Shown: one piece after another, positions 45,104-53,249 of the stretch
Numbering within the stretch: the stretch's first letter is position 1
Layout: each line of letters opens with the position of its first letter
NCBI GenBank assembly: GCA_017473905.1
Contig: JAFUJA010000005.1
Location: 22,498-86,497 of the forward strand
Length of the DNA stretch: 64,000 nucleotides
Direction of reading: 5' to 3'
From: Lachnospiraceae bacterium
GTDB lineage: Bacteria > Bacillota > Clostridia > Lachnospirales > Lachnospiraceae
The notes under the pieces: model-generated
The model's input: the letters and a program-made list of their open reading frames with translations, nothing else
Databases searched by the model: none
Told to the model about the DNA's origin: nothing
Program-made: the position numbers and the translations under genes

Positions 45104-46498
45104 TTACTGTATATCGCACATTTTTACGTCTGCAAGTGTTAATGCTCTCAAATCATCTACTGTTGCATTTGGAAGCTCTACCACACGACATGCCTGATTG
45201 GAAACAGCCTGTTCCAGGAAATTACGTACATCTCTGGCATTTGCATGTTCTGCCTTGGGATCCTGCAAGCGTTTTGCAAAGAATTCTTTTACGTATTCCT
45301 TGGCATTCTCCTTCAAATAGTATTCCTGATTCTCAAGCATTTTCTCCATAATGAGTATATGTTCTTCCGGAGAATAATTATCAAAGGTAATAAATTTATT
45401 AAATCTGGATTTAAGACCCGGGTTAGATGCAAGGAATTCCTGCATCTGTTTGGGATATCCGGCTACAATTACCACGAAATCCTCTCTATGATCTTCCATT
45501 TCTTTCAAAAGGGAATCAATGGCTTCCGTACCGAAATCCCCTTCACTTTTATTTACGACAAGAGAATATGCTTCATCAATAAAAAGCACTCCGCCCATAG
45601 CCTCTTCCACAACCTCTTTTACACGGGCTGCCGTCTGACCTACATAGCCTTTTACCAGGCCGGCACGGTCAGTTTCCACAAGGGTTCCTTTGGATAAAAC
45701 TCCCATATACTGATAAATCTTTGCTACAACTCTGGCAACCGTTGTTTTACCGGTTCCGGGGTTCCCTAAGAATACCATATGTTTGGAAATATCTATGGTT
45801 TTGATTCCCATCTTTTCACGCATCTGCTGAACCTTCATCAAGCTCACAAGACTGTGAATTTCCTGTTTAACACCCTGAAGTCCAATCATGCCGTCAAGCT
45901 CCTGTAAGGCTTCTTCCAGAAGTTTCGGATCCATGGTAGCTTCTTCTTTTTTAGGCATCAGCTGGCGAATCAGACGTTTTTCAACAGGAATAAATACACC
46001 CCTGTCACGCAACGTGTTTTCAATCATTTTATTATAGCAGGCGAGCCTTCCTACCGATTCCGGGGATGCATCTTTATTAACGGACAGAATCCTCTCTCCG
46101 AACATACGGATAAAATCCGCGATAATTTGCGCCTTCTGTTCACAATAAATATCATTGGGCAGGGTATGGGAAAAATCCGCACGTATAGCACACTGAAGCG
46201 CCACGGGAACATTCATTAAAATGTTTTCATCAATATGATCCCGCATTTTCATAATACGCATATCACGTACGGAAGGACAAGTGGTAAAAAATCTGCGCAC
46301 CACTTCCCTCTCGGTCTCTGAAATTTCTCCGTCTGCATCTGCAATATAAATTGCCAGGGAAATCATGGAGTACTGAAAACTGCTCTTTAGATCCCTGGGA
46401 ATCATACTGTTGTCCGCAGGAATTCCTGCTTCCGTAAGACGGGTACAGATATCCTCCACTATTGCCATATATTCTTCCGGGGTTTTTTCTACTGCCAT
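45104..46498 (-). CDS. TerB-like / CbxX-type AAA+ ATPase
   Basis: A 464-residue protein. The N-terminal part (about 25-150) resembles a TerB/DnaJ-like helical metal-binding module (LAIYIADADGEISETEREVV). The C-terminal AAA+ domain (about 215-464) is of the CbxX/SpoVK family: DGMIGLQGVKQEIHSLVSL, Walker A GNPGTGKTTVARVVA, Walker B GVLFIDEAYSLV, sensor-like VIVAGYPKQMQEFL, and arginine-finger NPGLKSRF. CbxX-type ATPases remodel partner proteins. It closes the Suf/COG0523 operon 12 bp after the second GTPase, which suggests that it acts on those metal proteins (inference). Confidence 0.9.
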   Translation of the reverse strand: MAVEKTPEEYMAIVEDICTRLTEAGIPADNSMIPRDLKSSFQYSMISLAIYIADADGEISETEREVVRRFFTTCPSVRDMRIMKMRDHIDENILMNVPVALQCAIRADFSHTLPNDIYCEQKAQIIADFIRMFGERILSVNKDASPESVGRLACYNKMIENTLRDRGVFIPVEKRLIRQLMPKKEEATMDPKLLEEALQELDGMIGLQGVKQEIHSLVSLMKVQQMREKMGIKTIDISKHMVFLGNPGTGKTTVARVVAKIYQYMGVLSKGTLVETDRAGLVKGYVGQTAARVKEVVEEAMGGVLFIDEAYSLVVNKSEGDFGTEAIDSLLKEMEDHREDFVVIVAGYPKQMQEFLASNPGLKSRFNKFITFDNYSPEEHILIMEKMLENQEYYLKENAKEYVKEFFAKRLQDPKAEHANARDVRNFLEQAVSNQACRVVELPNATVDDLRALTLADVKMCDIQ

Positions 46499-46510
46499 CG
46501 CATCACCTCG

Positions 46511-47440
46511 TTAAACAAGATTCAAAACCTCTTCCTTGGGTGCCTTCGCCGAAGTTACTTCCGTTGCATATAAAACAGGACCAACTCCGTTATAATCCGC
46601 CCAATACTCATGTTTTACAACTGCCGTAACCGTTACCCAGTCACCGCTTTTATACTGCTTTGCATCCTTCCATTTGGATACAAATCCCAAAAATGCAATA
46701 TCATCCGCACAACAGGTCATTGCGCTTCTGCCGGGTACAAAATGTCCCTCAGGGAAGCCATCCGGCTTCACTACCGTTGCAAGGAATTTAACCACCTTAC
46801 CCTCATACCGGTCAGGCGTATCCAACATATCAAAAAACCAGATTGCATAGCTTTTTTCGGTTAATTCAATCACATCTGCATTTACGTCATAAGGAAGTTC
46901 TTCTTCCATGGTTGCGGATACTTCGCCGTCTTTGTCCTCAAATACAATTTCCGCACTCCGGTTCAATGCCATCATGTTCCTTTTATAACTTGCCAGGTCT
47001 TTGATACCGTCACAACGGTTAAAAATAATGAGTTCTGACTTACGAACCATATCTCCTATCATGGAACGCATATTGTTATAATACATCGGGAATGTGGATG
47101 CATCGATAACCGTTACCTGCTGGCCGATTTTCCAGTGCCAGGGAAGCTTTAAATCCTTATAAGGCCACATACCGTTATACTCAATAATGATTCGCTCCGG
47201 TTTATGTTTTTTCTCAAGTTCCAACAGATGGGAAGAATTAAAATCTTCTTTTTCTTCTATGATTTCAAGTACGGTATTGGTCTGTTTTAAAAGTGCCTCA
47301 TCATATTCATTTTCACCCTCTTCGCAAAGCAGAAGAAGTGTCTTTCCTTTGGTCTGAAAATAAGGCTGCTGCATTGTAAACGTAATGAATTCCGTTTTAC
47401 CGCTCTCTAAAAATCCGTTTATAATATAAACTGCTTTCAC
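46511..47440 (-). CDS. CobW-like P-loop GTPase fused to DUF1980-like domain
   Basis: A 309-residue fusion. The N-terminal half is a COG0523-like P-loop domain: VYIINGFLESGKTEF is the Walker A, with RIIIEYNGMWP and IIFNRCDGI as later GTPase motifs. It lacks the GCxCC metal motif of the family. The C-terminal third, with KVVKFLATVVKPDGFPEGHF and PGRSAMTCCADDIAFLGF, resembles the OB-like DUF1980 region of TIGR03943/YcgQ proteins, which are tied to zinc-starvation operons. A GTG start at 47438-47440 (AGGAGG 6 nt upstream) is preferred to a longer frame that overlaps the previous gene. Confidence 0.8.
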   Translation of the reverse strand: MKAVYIINGFLESGKTEFITFTMQQPYFQTKGKTLLLLCEEGENEYDEALLKQTNTVLEIIEEKEDFNSSHLLELEKKHKPERIIIEYNGMWPYKDLKLPWHWKIGQQVTVIDASTFPMYYNNMRSMIGDMVRKSELIIFNRCDGIKDLASYKRNMMALNRSAEIVFEDKDGEVSATMEEELPYDVNADVIELTEKSYAIWFFDMLDTPDRYEGKVVKFLATVVKPDGFPEGHFVPGRSAMTCCADDIAFLGFVSKWKDAKQYKSGDWVTVTAVVKHEYWADYNGVGPVLYATEVTSAKAPKEEVLNLV

Positions 47441-47459
47441 TGACTGCCTCCTACGGCTC

Positions 47460-48698
47460 CTATACACCAAAAAGTGTCTTCAGATTTTCTTCTGAAATAT
47501 TAGAACCGATTACACAAATTTTACCTGTAACATCGGGAATTCCCTTGCGGACATTCTTTTCTTCCGGAACATAATCAAAGTAAATAAAATCTCCGTCAGA
47601 ACCGGGCACCATACCTTTGGCACGAAGTACAAGACCATATTTACCCACATTTTCGATTTCTTCCAGAATTTCACTGATTTCATCTTCAGTAAAGCACTTA
47701 GGTGTCTCAAATCCACAACTTGTAAACACTTCATCTGCATGATGATGGTGATGATGGTCATGACAACCGCAGGTACACTCTTCGTCATGGTCATGATGAT
47801 GATGTTCATGATGTTCATGATGATGCTCATGGTCATGATCGTGACAACCGCAATCGCAGTCTTCATCATGGTCATGATGATGCTCGTGATGATGATGTTC
47901 GTGTTCATGATCGTGACAACCGCAGTCACAGTCTTCGTCATGATCGTGATGATGCTCGTGATGATGATGTTCATGCTCATGGTCATGATCGTGACAACCG
48001 CAATCGCAGTCTTCATCATGGTCATGGTGATGTTCATGATGATGTTCACGTGCCTTGCTGAACTCCTCTAAAAGCTCCTCTTCGAGAGATTTACCCTTCT
48101 CCATGGTTGCAAGAATCTGTTCTCCGGAAATCTTATCCCAGGGAGTGGTAATAATGGTTGCCTTATCGTTATGTTTACGAAGCAATTCCACTGCTTCTTC
48201 CAGTTTTTCCTGTTTAACATTCTGGGTTCTGCTTAAAACGATAGTACCGGCATGCTCAATCTGGTTGATAAAAAATTCACCGAAGTTTTTGATATACATC
48301 TTACATTTTGATACATCCACAACAGCCACGGCTGCATTTAAGGATACATCCTTCATGTCTTCCTTACCAACTTCCAGGTCTGCAACTGCCTTAATAACAT
48401 CAGAAAGTTTTCCTACACCTGAAGGTTCAATAAGAATGCGTTCCGGCTTATACGTATCGATTACTTCTTTCAAAGCGGTTCCGAAATCTCCTACCAGGGA
48501 ACAGCAGATGCATCCGGAGTTCATTTCTTTAATCTCGATACCCGCATCTTTTAAAAAACCGCCGTCAATACCGATTTCACCGAATTCGTTTTCAATTAAA
48601 ACTACCTTCTCTTTGTGAAGTACATCCTTAAGCATTTTTTGAATAAAAGTTGTTTTTCCGGCACCTAAAAAACCGGAAATAATATCAATTTTAGTCAT
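47460..48698 (-). CDS. COG0523 (CobW/P47K) GTPase with His/Cys-rich metal tract
   Basis: A 412-residue GTPase of the metal-chaperone family. Residues 1-195 are the GTPase: GFLGAGKTT (9-17), the metal motif GCICC (62-66), LIEPSGVG (89-96) and SRTQN (156-160). Residues 218-320 are a tract of four imperfect repeats around CDCGC, CDCGC, CDCGC and CTCGC, with 50 His and 12 Cys by my count. Residues 325-412 are the CobW C-terminal domain. His-rich insertions are known in this family, but CDCGC repeats of this size are striking. The bound metal is unknown; zinc, nickel, cobalt or copper(I) are options. AAAGGA precedes the ATG. Confidence 0.93.
   Translation of the reverse strand: MTKIDIISGFLGAGKTTFIQKMLKDVLHKEKVVLIENEFGEIGIDGGFLKDAGIEIKEMNSGCICCSLVGDFGTALKEVIDTYKPERILIEPSGVGKLSDVIKAVADLEVGKEDMKDVSLNAAVAVVDVSKCKMYIKNFGEFFINQIEHAGTIVLSRTQNVKQEKLEEAVELLRKHNDKATIITTPWDKISGEQILATMEKGKSLEEELLEEFSKAREHHHEHHHDHDEDCDCGCHDHDHEHEHHHHEHHHDHDEDCDCGCHDHEHEHHHHEHHHDHDEDCDCGCHDHDHEHHHEHHEHHHHDHDEECTCGCHDHHHHHHADEVFTSCGFETPKCFTEDEISEILEEIENVGKYGLVLRAKGMVPGSDGDFIYFDYVPEEKNVRKGIPDVTGKICVIGSNISEENLKTLFGV
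47739..48047. repeat. Coding tandem repeats of the His/Cys tract
   Basis: Four imperfect units of 72-81 bp encode the pattern HDHDEDCDCGCHDHDHEHEHHHH with variants. The CDCGC cores start at residues 231, 257 and 281, and the CTCGC variant at 308. Synonymous codons differ between copies, so the repeats are not a very recent duplication. Confidence 0.9.
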
Positions 48699-48723
48699 TT
48701 TACACGATCCTTTCTTCTGCTGC

Positions 48724-49641
48724 CTACTTCAAAAATCCATTGACAATCTGAGCTTCCGCTTCTTCCTCCGTCAGGCCCAGCGTCATTAATTTGATTAACT
48801 GCTCGCCCGCAATTTTACCAATGGCTGCCTCATGAATCAGGCTTGCATCAATATGATTAGCCGTAATCTCAGGCACAGCCCGTACACTTGCTTCGTCCAT
48901 AATAATGGCATCACATTCCGTATGACCGTTACAACGGTTATTTCCGTTGATTTTAGATAAAAACAACTGTCTGGAATGGTCCTTGGCCACGGAACGGGAA
49001 ATAACATTGGCACCGCAATCTTCACCATCTAAGTCTACGGTAAAATCCGTTTCGGCAACCTGATTGTCATGGGTCATGATTTTTTCCTTAATAACGAGTG
49101 TTGCTTTATCTCCCAGTTTCGCATTGGTTACACGCTTGGTGGAATCTACACCTTCAATCTGTACGGTGTCCATTTCCATATAAGCGCCTTCTTTTAATTC
49201 GATAATGGTAACCGGGTTCATGATGCGCTCTCCGGTTCCCTCACCGCTTCCGTAATGCTTCTCCACATATTTTACTTTGGAATTGGCACCGACTACGAAA
49301 CTGTGAATACCGCTGTGCTCCGTGCCTTCTTTGCCACCGTTGTGAATGCCGCAACCTGCAATAATGGTTACGTCACAATCCTCTCCGATTACAAAATCAT
49401 TGTAAACAGATTCTTTTAAACCGGTCTGGGTTAAAAGCACCGGAATATGAAGACTTTCATTTTTGGTTCCGGGTTTAATAATAATATCAATTCCCGGCTT
49501 ATCTTCCTTGGTAATAATATCTATATTTGCTGTGGTGTTGCGTCCCGCAAGTCCTCCGTTTGTACGGATGTTATATGCACCTGTAGGAATTTCATGAAGA
49601 CCTGCAACCTGCTCCAACAGCGTTTTCTGTATTGCGTCCAT
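48724..49641 (-). CDS. SufB/SufD-like Fe-S assembly scaffold, short form
   Basis: A 305-residue SufBD-family protein. It has the beta-helix core (SVYNDFVIGEDCDVTIIAGCGIHNGG, HYGSGEGTGERIMNPVTIIELK) and the conserved C-terminal core (SRSVAKDHSRQLFLSKINGNNRCNGHTECDAIIMDE, then AVPEITANHIDASLIHEAAIGKI). It is shorter than SufB of the SUF pathway and is encoded directly with a SufC ATPase, without SufD, SufS or SufU nearby. This matches the minimal two-gene SmsCB-type machinery known in anaerobes. Fe-S scaffold function is inferred from family. Confidence 0.9.
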   Translation of the reverse strand: MDAIQKTLLEQVAGLHEIPTGAYNIRTNGGLAGRNTTANIDIITKEDKPGIDIIIKPGTKNESLHIPVLLTQTGLKESVYNDFVIGEDCDVTIIAGCGIHNGGKEGTEHSGIHSFVVGANSKVKYVEKHYGSGEGTGERIMNPVTIIELKEGAYMEMDTVQIEGVDSTKRVTNAKLGDKATLVIKEKIMTHDNQVAETDFTVDLDGEDCGANVISRSVAKDHSRQLFLSKINGNNRCNGHTECDAIIMDEASVRAVPEITANHIDASLIHEAAIGKIAGEQLIKLMTLGLTEEEAEAQIVNGFLK

Positions 49642-49688
49642 TTTTCTGTCCTGCTTTCTATATCAATTTCTTTCTAAAAGAGAGCTTA

Positions 49689-50417
49689 CTACTTATCCAT
49701 TTTGGATAAAAGGGTTTTACAGCCTGCGTTTTCGCAGAGTAAATCCGGAAGGATATCTTCCTTTTTGCCTCTGTTTTTTAATTCACCGTTGGCAATCACC
49801 AGAATTTCATCTGCAATATTCAGGATACGCTCCTGATGGGAAATAATCAGAATGGAGCCGCCTGATTTTTCATGCATGTTTTCAAACACACGGATTAAGC
49901 TTTGGAAACTCCATAAATCGATTCCCGCCTCCGGCTCATCGAACACGGAAAGCTTGGTTCCACGGGCCATAATCATGGCAATCTCAATTCTTTTTAACTC
50001 ACCGCCGGAAAGGCTGGCATTTACTTCACGATTGATATATTCTCTGGCGCACAACCCCACTTCTGACAAATAAGCGCAGGCTTCCGTCGTAGAAATGTTT
50101 TTGCCTGCTGCCAGGGTAATCAAATCTTTTACGGTAATTCCCTTAAAACGTACCGGCTGTTGAAATGCGTAGCTGATTCCCATCTGTGCTCTTTCCGTGA
50201 CGGTTTTATGGGTAATGTCCTCTCCGTCCAGAAAAATCTGTCCTTCCGTAGGTGTAATAATTCCGGCAATCAGTTTGGCAAGCGTAGACTTACCGCCTCC
50301 GTTAGGGCCTGTAATCGCAACAAACCGCTGTTCGGTTTTAAAACTGACATTCTTAATAATCTCCTTCAGATTGTTATCATCCTGAACCTGATAGGATACG
50401 TTTCTTAACTCCAGCAT
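49689..50417 (-). CDS. sufC: SufC-type ATPase
   Basis: A 242-residue ABC-type ATPase that works with the SufB-like scaffold encoded 47 bp downstream. Walker A GPNGGGKST, YAFQQPVRFKGI, signature LSGGELKRIEIAMIMA, Walker B LSVFDEPEAGIDLWSF and ISHQERIL are visible. DEPEAGID (in place of the DEIDSGLD of classic SufC) marks the short SmsC-like type. The ATG at 50415-50417 with AGAGG upstream is chosen; the gene begins 30 bp after the GGDEF gene. Confidence 0.93.
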   Translation of the reverse strand: MLELRNVSYQVQDDNNLKEIIKNVSFKTEQRFVAITGPNGGGKSTLAKLIAGIITPTEGQIFLDGEDITHKTVTERAQMGISYAFQQPVRFKGITVKDLITLAAGKNISTTEACAYLSEVGLCAREYINREVNASLSGGELKRIEIAMIMARGTKLSVFDEPEAGIDLWSFQSLIRVFENMHEKSGGSILIISHQERILNIADEILVIANGELKNRGKKEDILPDLLCENAGCKTLLSKMDK

Positions 50418-50447
50418 TTTAATCCTCTTTCTGCACCTCAAGCACTT

Positions 50448-51701
50448 TTATTCGCTGAAAGTATGCGTATTCTTTCCGCTGCGCTTGATTTTATATAAAT
50501 TCTGATCCGCTTTGTCAAAAAGCTTCTTGTAGGTAGTTCCGTCCTGAGGGGAAATTGCAACACCCACACTTGCTTTTACAACATAACGGTCTTTCAATCC
50601 GATTGGATTGTTTGCAAAACAATCAAAAAGATTTGCAAGGCGTTCTTTAATAACAGTCATTTCAAGCATATCCCGGCAGAATACAAGATATTCATCTCCG
50701 CCGATTCTTCCGATGATATCATCTTCACCGAAGCAGTCCGTGAGCATGTCCGCCACTTCTTTGATTACCTTATCCCCGAAGCGATGACCGTATGTATCAT
50801 TAACCATTTTAAAATCATCTAAGTCCACTACTACAAGGGCATTGGTTTTCTCTTTGCCGCCTTCATCCAGATATGCTTCAATCTGCGCCCGAACCGCATT
50901 ATTGTTGTACAAGCCGGTAAGGGAGTCTCTTTCTGCTTTTTTCTTCCAGAGCAGGGTTTTCTGCTTGCTTTCGTTGATGTTACGGATAACACCGATGGAC
51001 ATATACGGCTTACCGTCATCATCCAAAACAAGGGAGCCTAAAAATTCCACCCAAATGTATTCCTTGGACTTTTTACCGGAAAGCATACGAATTTCCATAC
51101 TTTTATATTCTTTTCCTTTCCAAAGAGGATATAAAAGCATGATATCTTCATTATGCACATAACCGTTTTCAACTGCAACAGACGAAAAATTCTCCAGTTC
51201 AAACCAGACCTCATCTTTATTCAGGTCATTATTATTGGCAGAATCATAAATTATCATTTTGTCATCGGCAATGAAATATTCATACACCACATCACCCGTG
51301 GAACGCATTGCATTCCGGAATCGGCGCTGCTCCTCCCGCAGACGCATCTGCATTTCACGCATTTCGGTAATATCCGTAATACTGCACAGGAAATAATCTC
51401 CGTCATTACGGTGAGAGGTGTTTGCCTCACAGCTTGTATATAATTTTTTGCCTTCCTTGGTGGTAAGCTGCAGAGACTGTTTTACACAGGTATCCGTTCC
51501 GTTTGCTTCCCGCAGCTGTTCACGCAACAGCAAAACATCTTTTTCATCCAGCAAAACACGAAAATCCGTGTTCATAATGTCTGCAATTTCTTCTTCCGTA
51601 TATCCGACCATTGCACGAAAACGATTGTTACACATAAAATTGGGTTTGCCAATTGTATTTACCAGCATACACGCTGCCGGAAAACGATTAAACATTTCCA
51701 T
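50448..51701 (-). CDS. PAS-GGDEF diguanylate cyclase, soluble
   Basis: A 417-residue cytoplasmic protein. PAS-like sensor domains (residues 1-125 and about 130-250) precede a GGDEF domain (about 255-417) with LTGLYNNNAVRAQIEAYL, VDLDDFKMVNDTYGHRFGD and the active site IGGDEYLVF. There is no RxxD inhibitory site before GGDE (the residues are EDDI), so feedback inhibition is not expected by that route. It is the first gene of the Suf/COG0523/AAA+ operon, with a promoter divergent from that of the HD gene. Whether it senses redox or a metal is not shown. Confidence 0.9.
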   Translation of the reverse strand: MEMFNRFPAACMLVNTIGKPNFMCNNRFRAMVGYTEEEIADIMNTDFRVLLDEKDVLLLREQLREANGTDTCVKQSLQLTTKEGKKLYTSCEANTSHRNDGDYFLCSITDITEMREMQMRLREEQRRFRNAMRSTGDVVYEYFIADDKMIIYDSANNNDLNKDEVWFELENFSSVAVENGYVHNEDIMLLYPLWKGKEYKSMEIRMLSGKKSKEYIWVEFLGSLVLDDDGKPYMSIGVIRNINESKQKTLLWKKKAERDSLTGLYNNNAVRAQIEAYLDEGGKEKTNALVVVDLDDFKMVNDTYGHRFGDKVIKEVADMLTDCFGEDDIIGRIGGDEYLVFCRDMLEMTVIKERLANLFDCFANNPIGLKDRYVVKASVGVAISPQDGTTYKKLFDKADQNLYKIKRSGKNTHTFSE

Positions 51702-51779
51702 ACAGTCTTCTCTCCTCTCAGGAATTCCTAAAAATCCGATGCAAAAACCGAACTTCCCATATTACCTTTAAACCATATC

Positions 51780-51808
51780 ATTTTATCATATATTAAGATA
51801 AAAAGAAA
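51780..51808 (-). promoter_or_regulatory. Promoter of the GGDEF-Suf operon
   Basis: On the minus strand TTTCTT (51803-51808), a 17-nt spacer, and TAAAAT (51780-51785) preceded by TGA, giving an extended -10. Confidence 0.5.
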
Positions 51809-51809
51809 G

Positions 51810-51838
51810 TTTATTTTAGATGGCAAATATGGTAAAAT
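51810..51838 (+). promoter_or_regulatory. Promoter of the HD-alarmone synthetase pair
   Basis: TTTATT (51810-51815), a 17-nt spacer and TAAAAT (51833-51838). It lies back to back with the promoter of the GGDEF operon, so the two may affect each other. Confidence 0.5.
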
Positions 51839-51843
51839 GTAAA

Positions 51844-51886
51844 TGAGTTTATTACAAACTCACTATGCCCTAAAGGGGTTCGGGCA
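51844..51886 (+). promoter_or_regulatory. Two hairpins in the HD gene leader
   Basis: TGAGTTT-attac-AAACTCA (51844-51862) is directly followed by TGCCC..GGGCA (51866-51886), near the expected transcript start and before the AAAGGAG site. No known riboswitch was recognised. Confidence 0.4.
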
Positions 51887-51906
51887 AAGGAAAGGAGTTG
51901 GGGTTT

Positions 51907-52509
51907 ATGGGTACAACAATTGAGAAACTTTTTACGGAAATGCCGGCAGAATTTGCTCCGGTTTTAAGCAAATTACGTAATTGGGACAAATGGCCGCTTT
52001 TTTATCATTACGTGCAGACCCTGAACAGGGACGCGCTTTATACAAGCCGGATTCACGGCTATGCCCACATCGAAAGAGTGATTCTTTACGGCGGTCTGAT
52101 TGCATTGCACGAAGGATGTAACGAAGAAGATATCAAATTGCTTCTTACTTCCTGTTCCTACCACGATATCGGTCGCATCAATGATATGGTTGATGACAGT
52201 CACGGTGCCCGCTCTGCGGAAAAAGTCCCTTCACTGGTTGATTTTACGGGAGAAGACCTTGCCATTATACAGGCTTCCATTAAGGCACATTCCGTAGATG
52301 ATTCCCTGATAGATAAAATCATAAAAGATTTTAACATTTCAGACACAAAAAGAGCACAATTGATTGCTAAAATGTTAAAAGATGCAGATGCACTGGACAG
52401 AGTACGGGTAAATGCCCTCGACCCTTCCTATCTGCGCTTCGAATACAGCCGGCAATACATTGATTTTTCCGTTGCATTGTGCAAATACTATGCATCATTA
52501 AATGAGTAA
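51907..52509 (+). CDS. HD-domain phosphohydrolase
   Basis: A 200-residue HD-superfamily protein: HGYAHIERVILYGGLIALHEG gives the first His, SCSYHDIGRINDM the HD pair, DDSHGARSAEKV the third His, and KDADALDRVRVN a further Asp. I use the ATG at 51907-51909, with AAAGGAG 9 nt upstream. It is encoded 30 bp before a small alarmone synthetase, so a nucleotide or alarmone substrate is possible, but the motif is not the Mesh1/Rel-type and the activity is unproven. Confidence 0.87.
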   Translation: MGTTIEKLFTEMPAEFAPVLSKLRNWDKWPLFYHYVQTLNRDALYTSRIHGYAHIERVILYGGLIALHEGCNEEDIKLLLTSCSYHDIGRINDMVDDSHGARSAEKVPSLVDFTGEDLAIIQASIKAHSVDDSLIDKIIKDFNISDTKRAQLIAKMLKDADALDRVRVNALDPSYLRFEYSRQYIDFSVALCKYYASLNE

Positions 52510-52539
52510 GCCCGGTAACAGAAAGGAATTATTAAACAC

Positions 52540-53217
52540 ATGATGGAAAACGAACAGCTTCTTTTGCTGGAACAGCTCTCCCGTCAGATTGACCCCGAAC
52601 AGGTTCCGGCACTGGTGGCAGACTACCATAAAATGATTACAAAGTACAATTGCGCCCTTCGCGAGGTGCGCACCAAATTCGAAGTATTAAACGATGAATT
52701 GTCCATAAAAAGTAACCGGAATCCCATTCATGCAATACATACCAGAATCAAAAATCCCAAAAGCATCATGGACAAGCTGGCAAGAAAAAATCTGCCGTTT
52801 TCCCTGACCGCGGTACAAAATGAGCTAAACGACGTGGCGGGAATCCGTGTCATCTGTGACTTTGTAGATGACATCTACGAAATCGCAGAAATGCTTTTAA
52901 AGCAGGACGATATCCGCCTGATTCAATGCAAGGATTATATCCGCAATCCCAAACCCAACGGATACCGGAGTTATCATATGATTATTGAAATTCCGGTTTT
53001 CTTCTCCGACGGCAAAGAACTTTTGAAAGTGGAAGTCCAGCTTCGTACCATTGCCATGGATTTCTGGGCCAGCCTTGAACATGAGATGAAATATAAAAAA
53101 GACCTGCCCCCGGAAGAAAGTGCTTCCATCAGCAACAATCTTCTGGAATGTGCAACCACCATTGCAAAAATGGATGCCAATATGCAGGAAATCAAAAACA
53201 AAATATATCCGAGATAA
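52540..53217 (+). CDS. Small alarmone synthetase (RelA_SpoT domain)
   Basis: A 225-residue single-domain (p)ppGpp synthetase of the YjbM/YwaC class. It has KNPKSIMDKLARKNLPF, the catalytic DVAGIRVICDFVDDIY, NPKPNGYRSYHMIIE (substrate motif) and KVEVQLRTIAMDFWASLEH. It lacks HD, TGS and ACT domains, so it only synthesises. It starts after the HD gene at an ATG-ATG with AAAGGA upstream. The long Rel enzyme is encoded at 13435-15723. Confidence 0.93.
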   Translation: MMENEQLLLLEQLSRQIDPEQVPALVADYHKMITKYNCALREVRTKFEVLNDELSIKSNRNPIHAIHTRIKNPKSIMDKLARKNLPFSLTAVQNELNDVAGIRVICDFVDDIYEIAEMLLKQDDIRLIQCKDYIRNPKPNGYRSYHMIIEIPVFFSDGKELLKVEVQLRTIAMDFWASLEHEMKYKKDLPPEESASISNNLLECATTIAKMDANMQEIKNKIYPR

Positions 53218-53249
53218 TCCGGAAGGGAGGAAACACATTCCTCCCCTTT

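Noticed and set aside
47739-48047. Possible CRISPR array
   Set aside because: Units have no constant spacer-repeat structure and are in frame within a protein.
47739-48071. Met-rich open frame on the plus strand, opposite the His tract
   Set aside because: It is the complement of CAT/CAC histidine codons in the GTPase gene and has no ribosome binding site.
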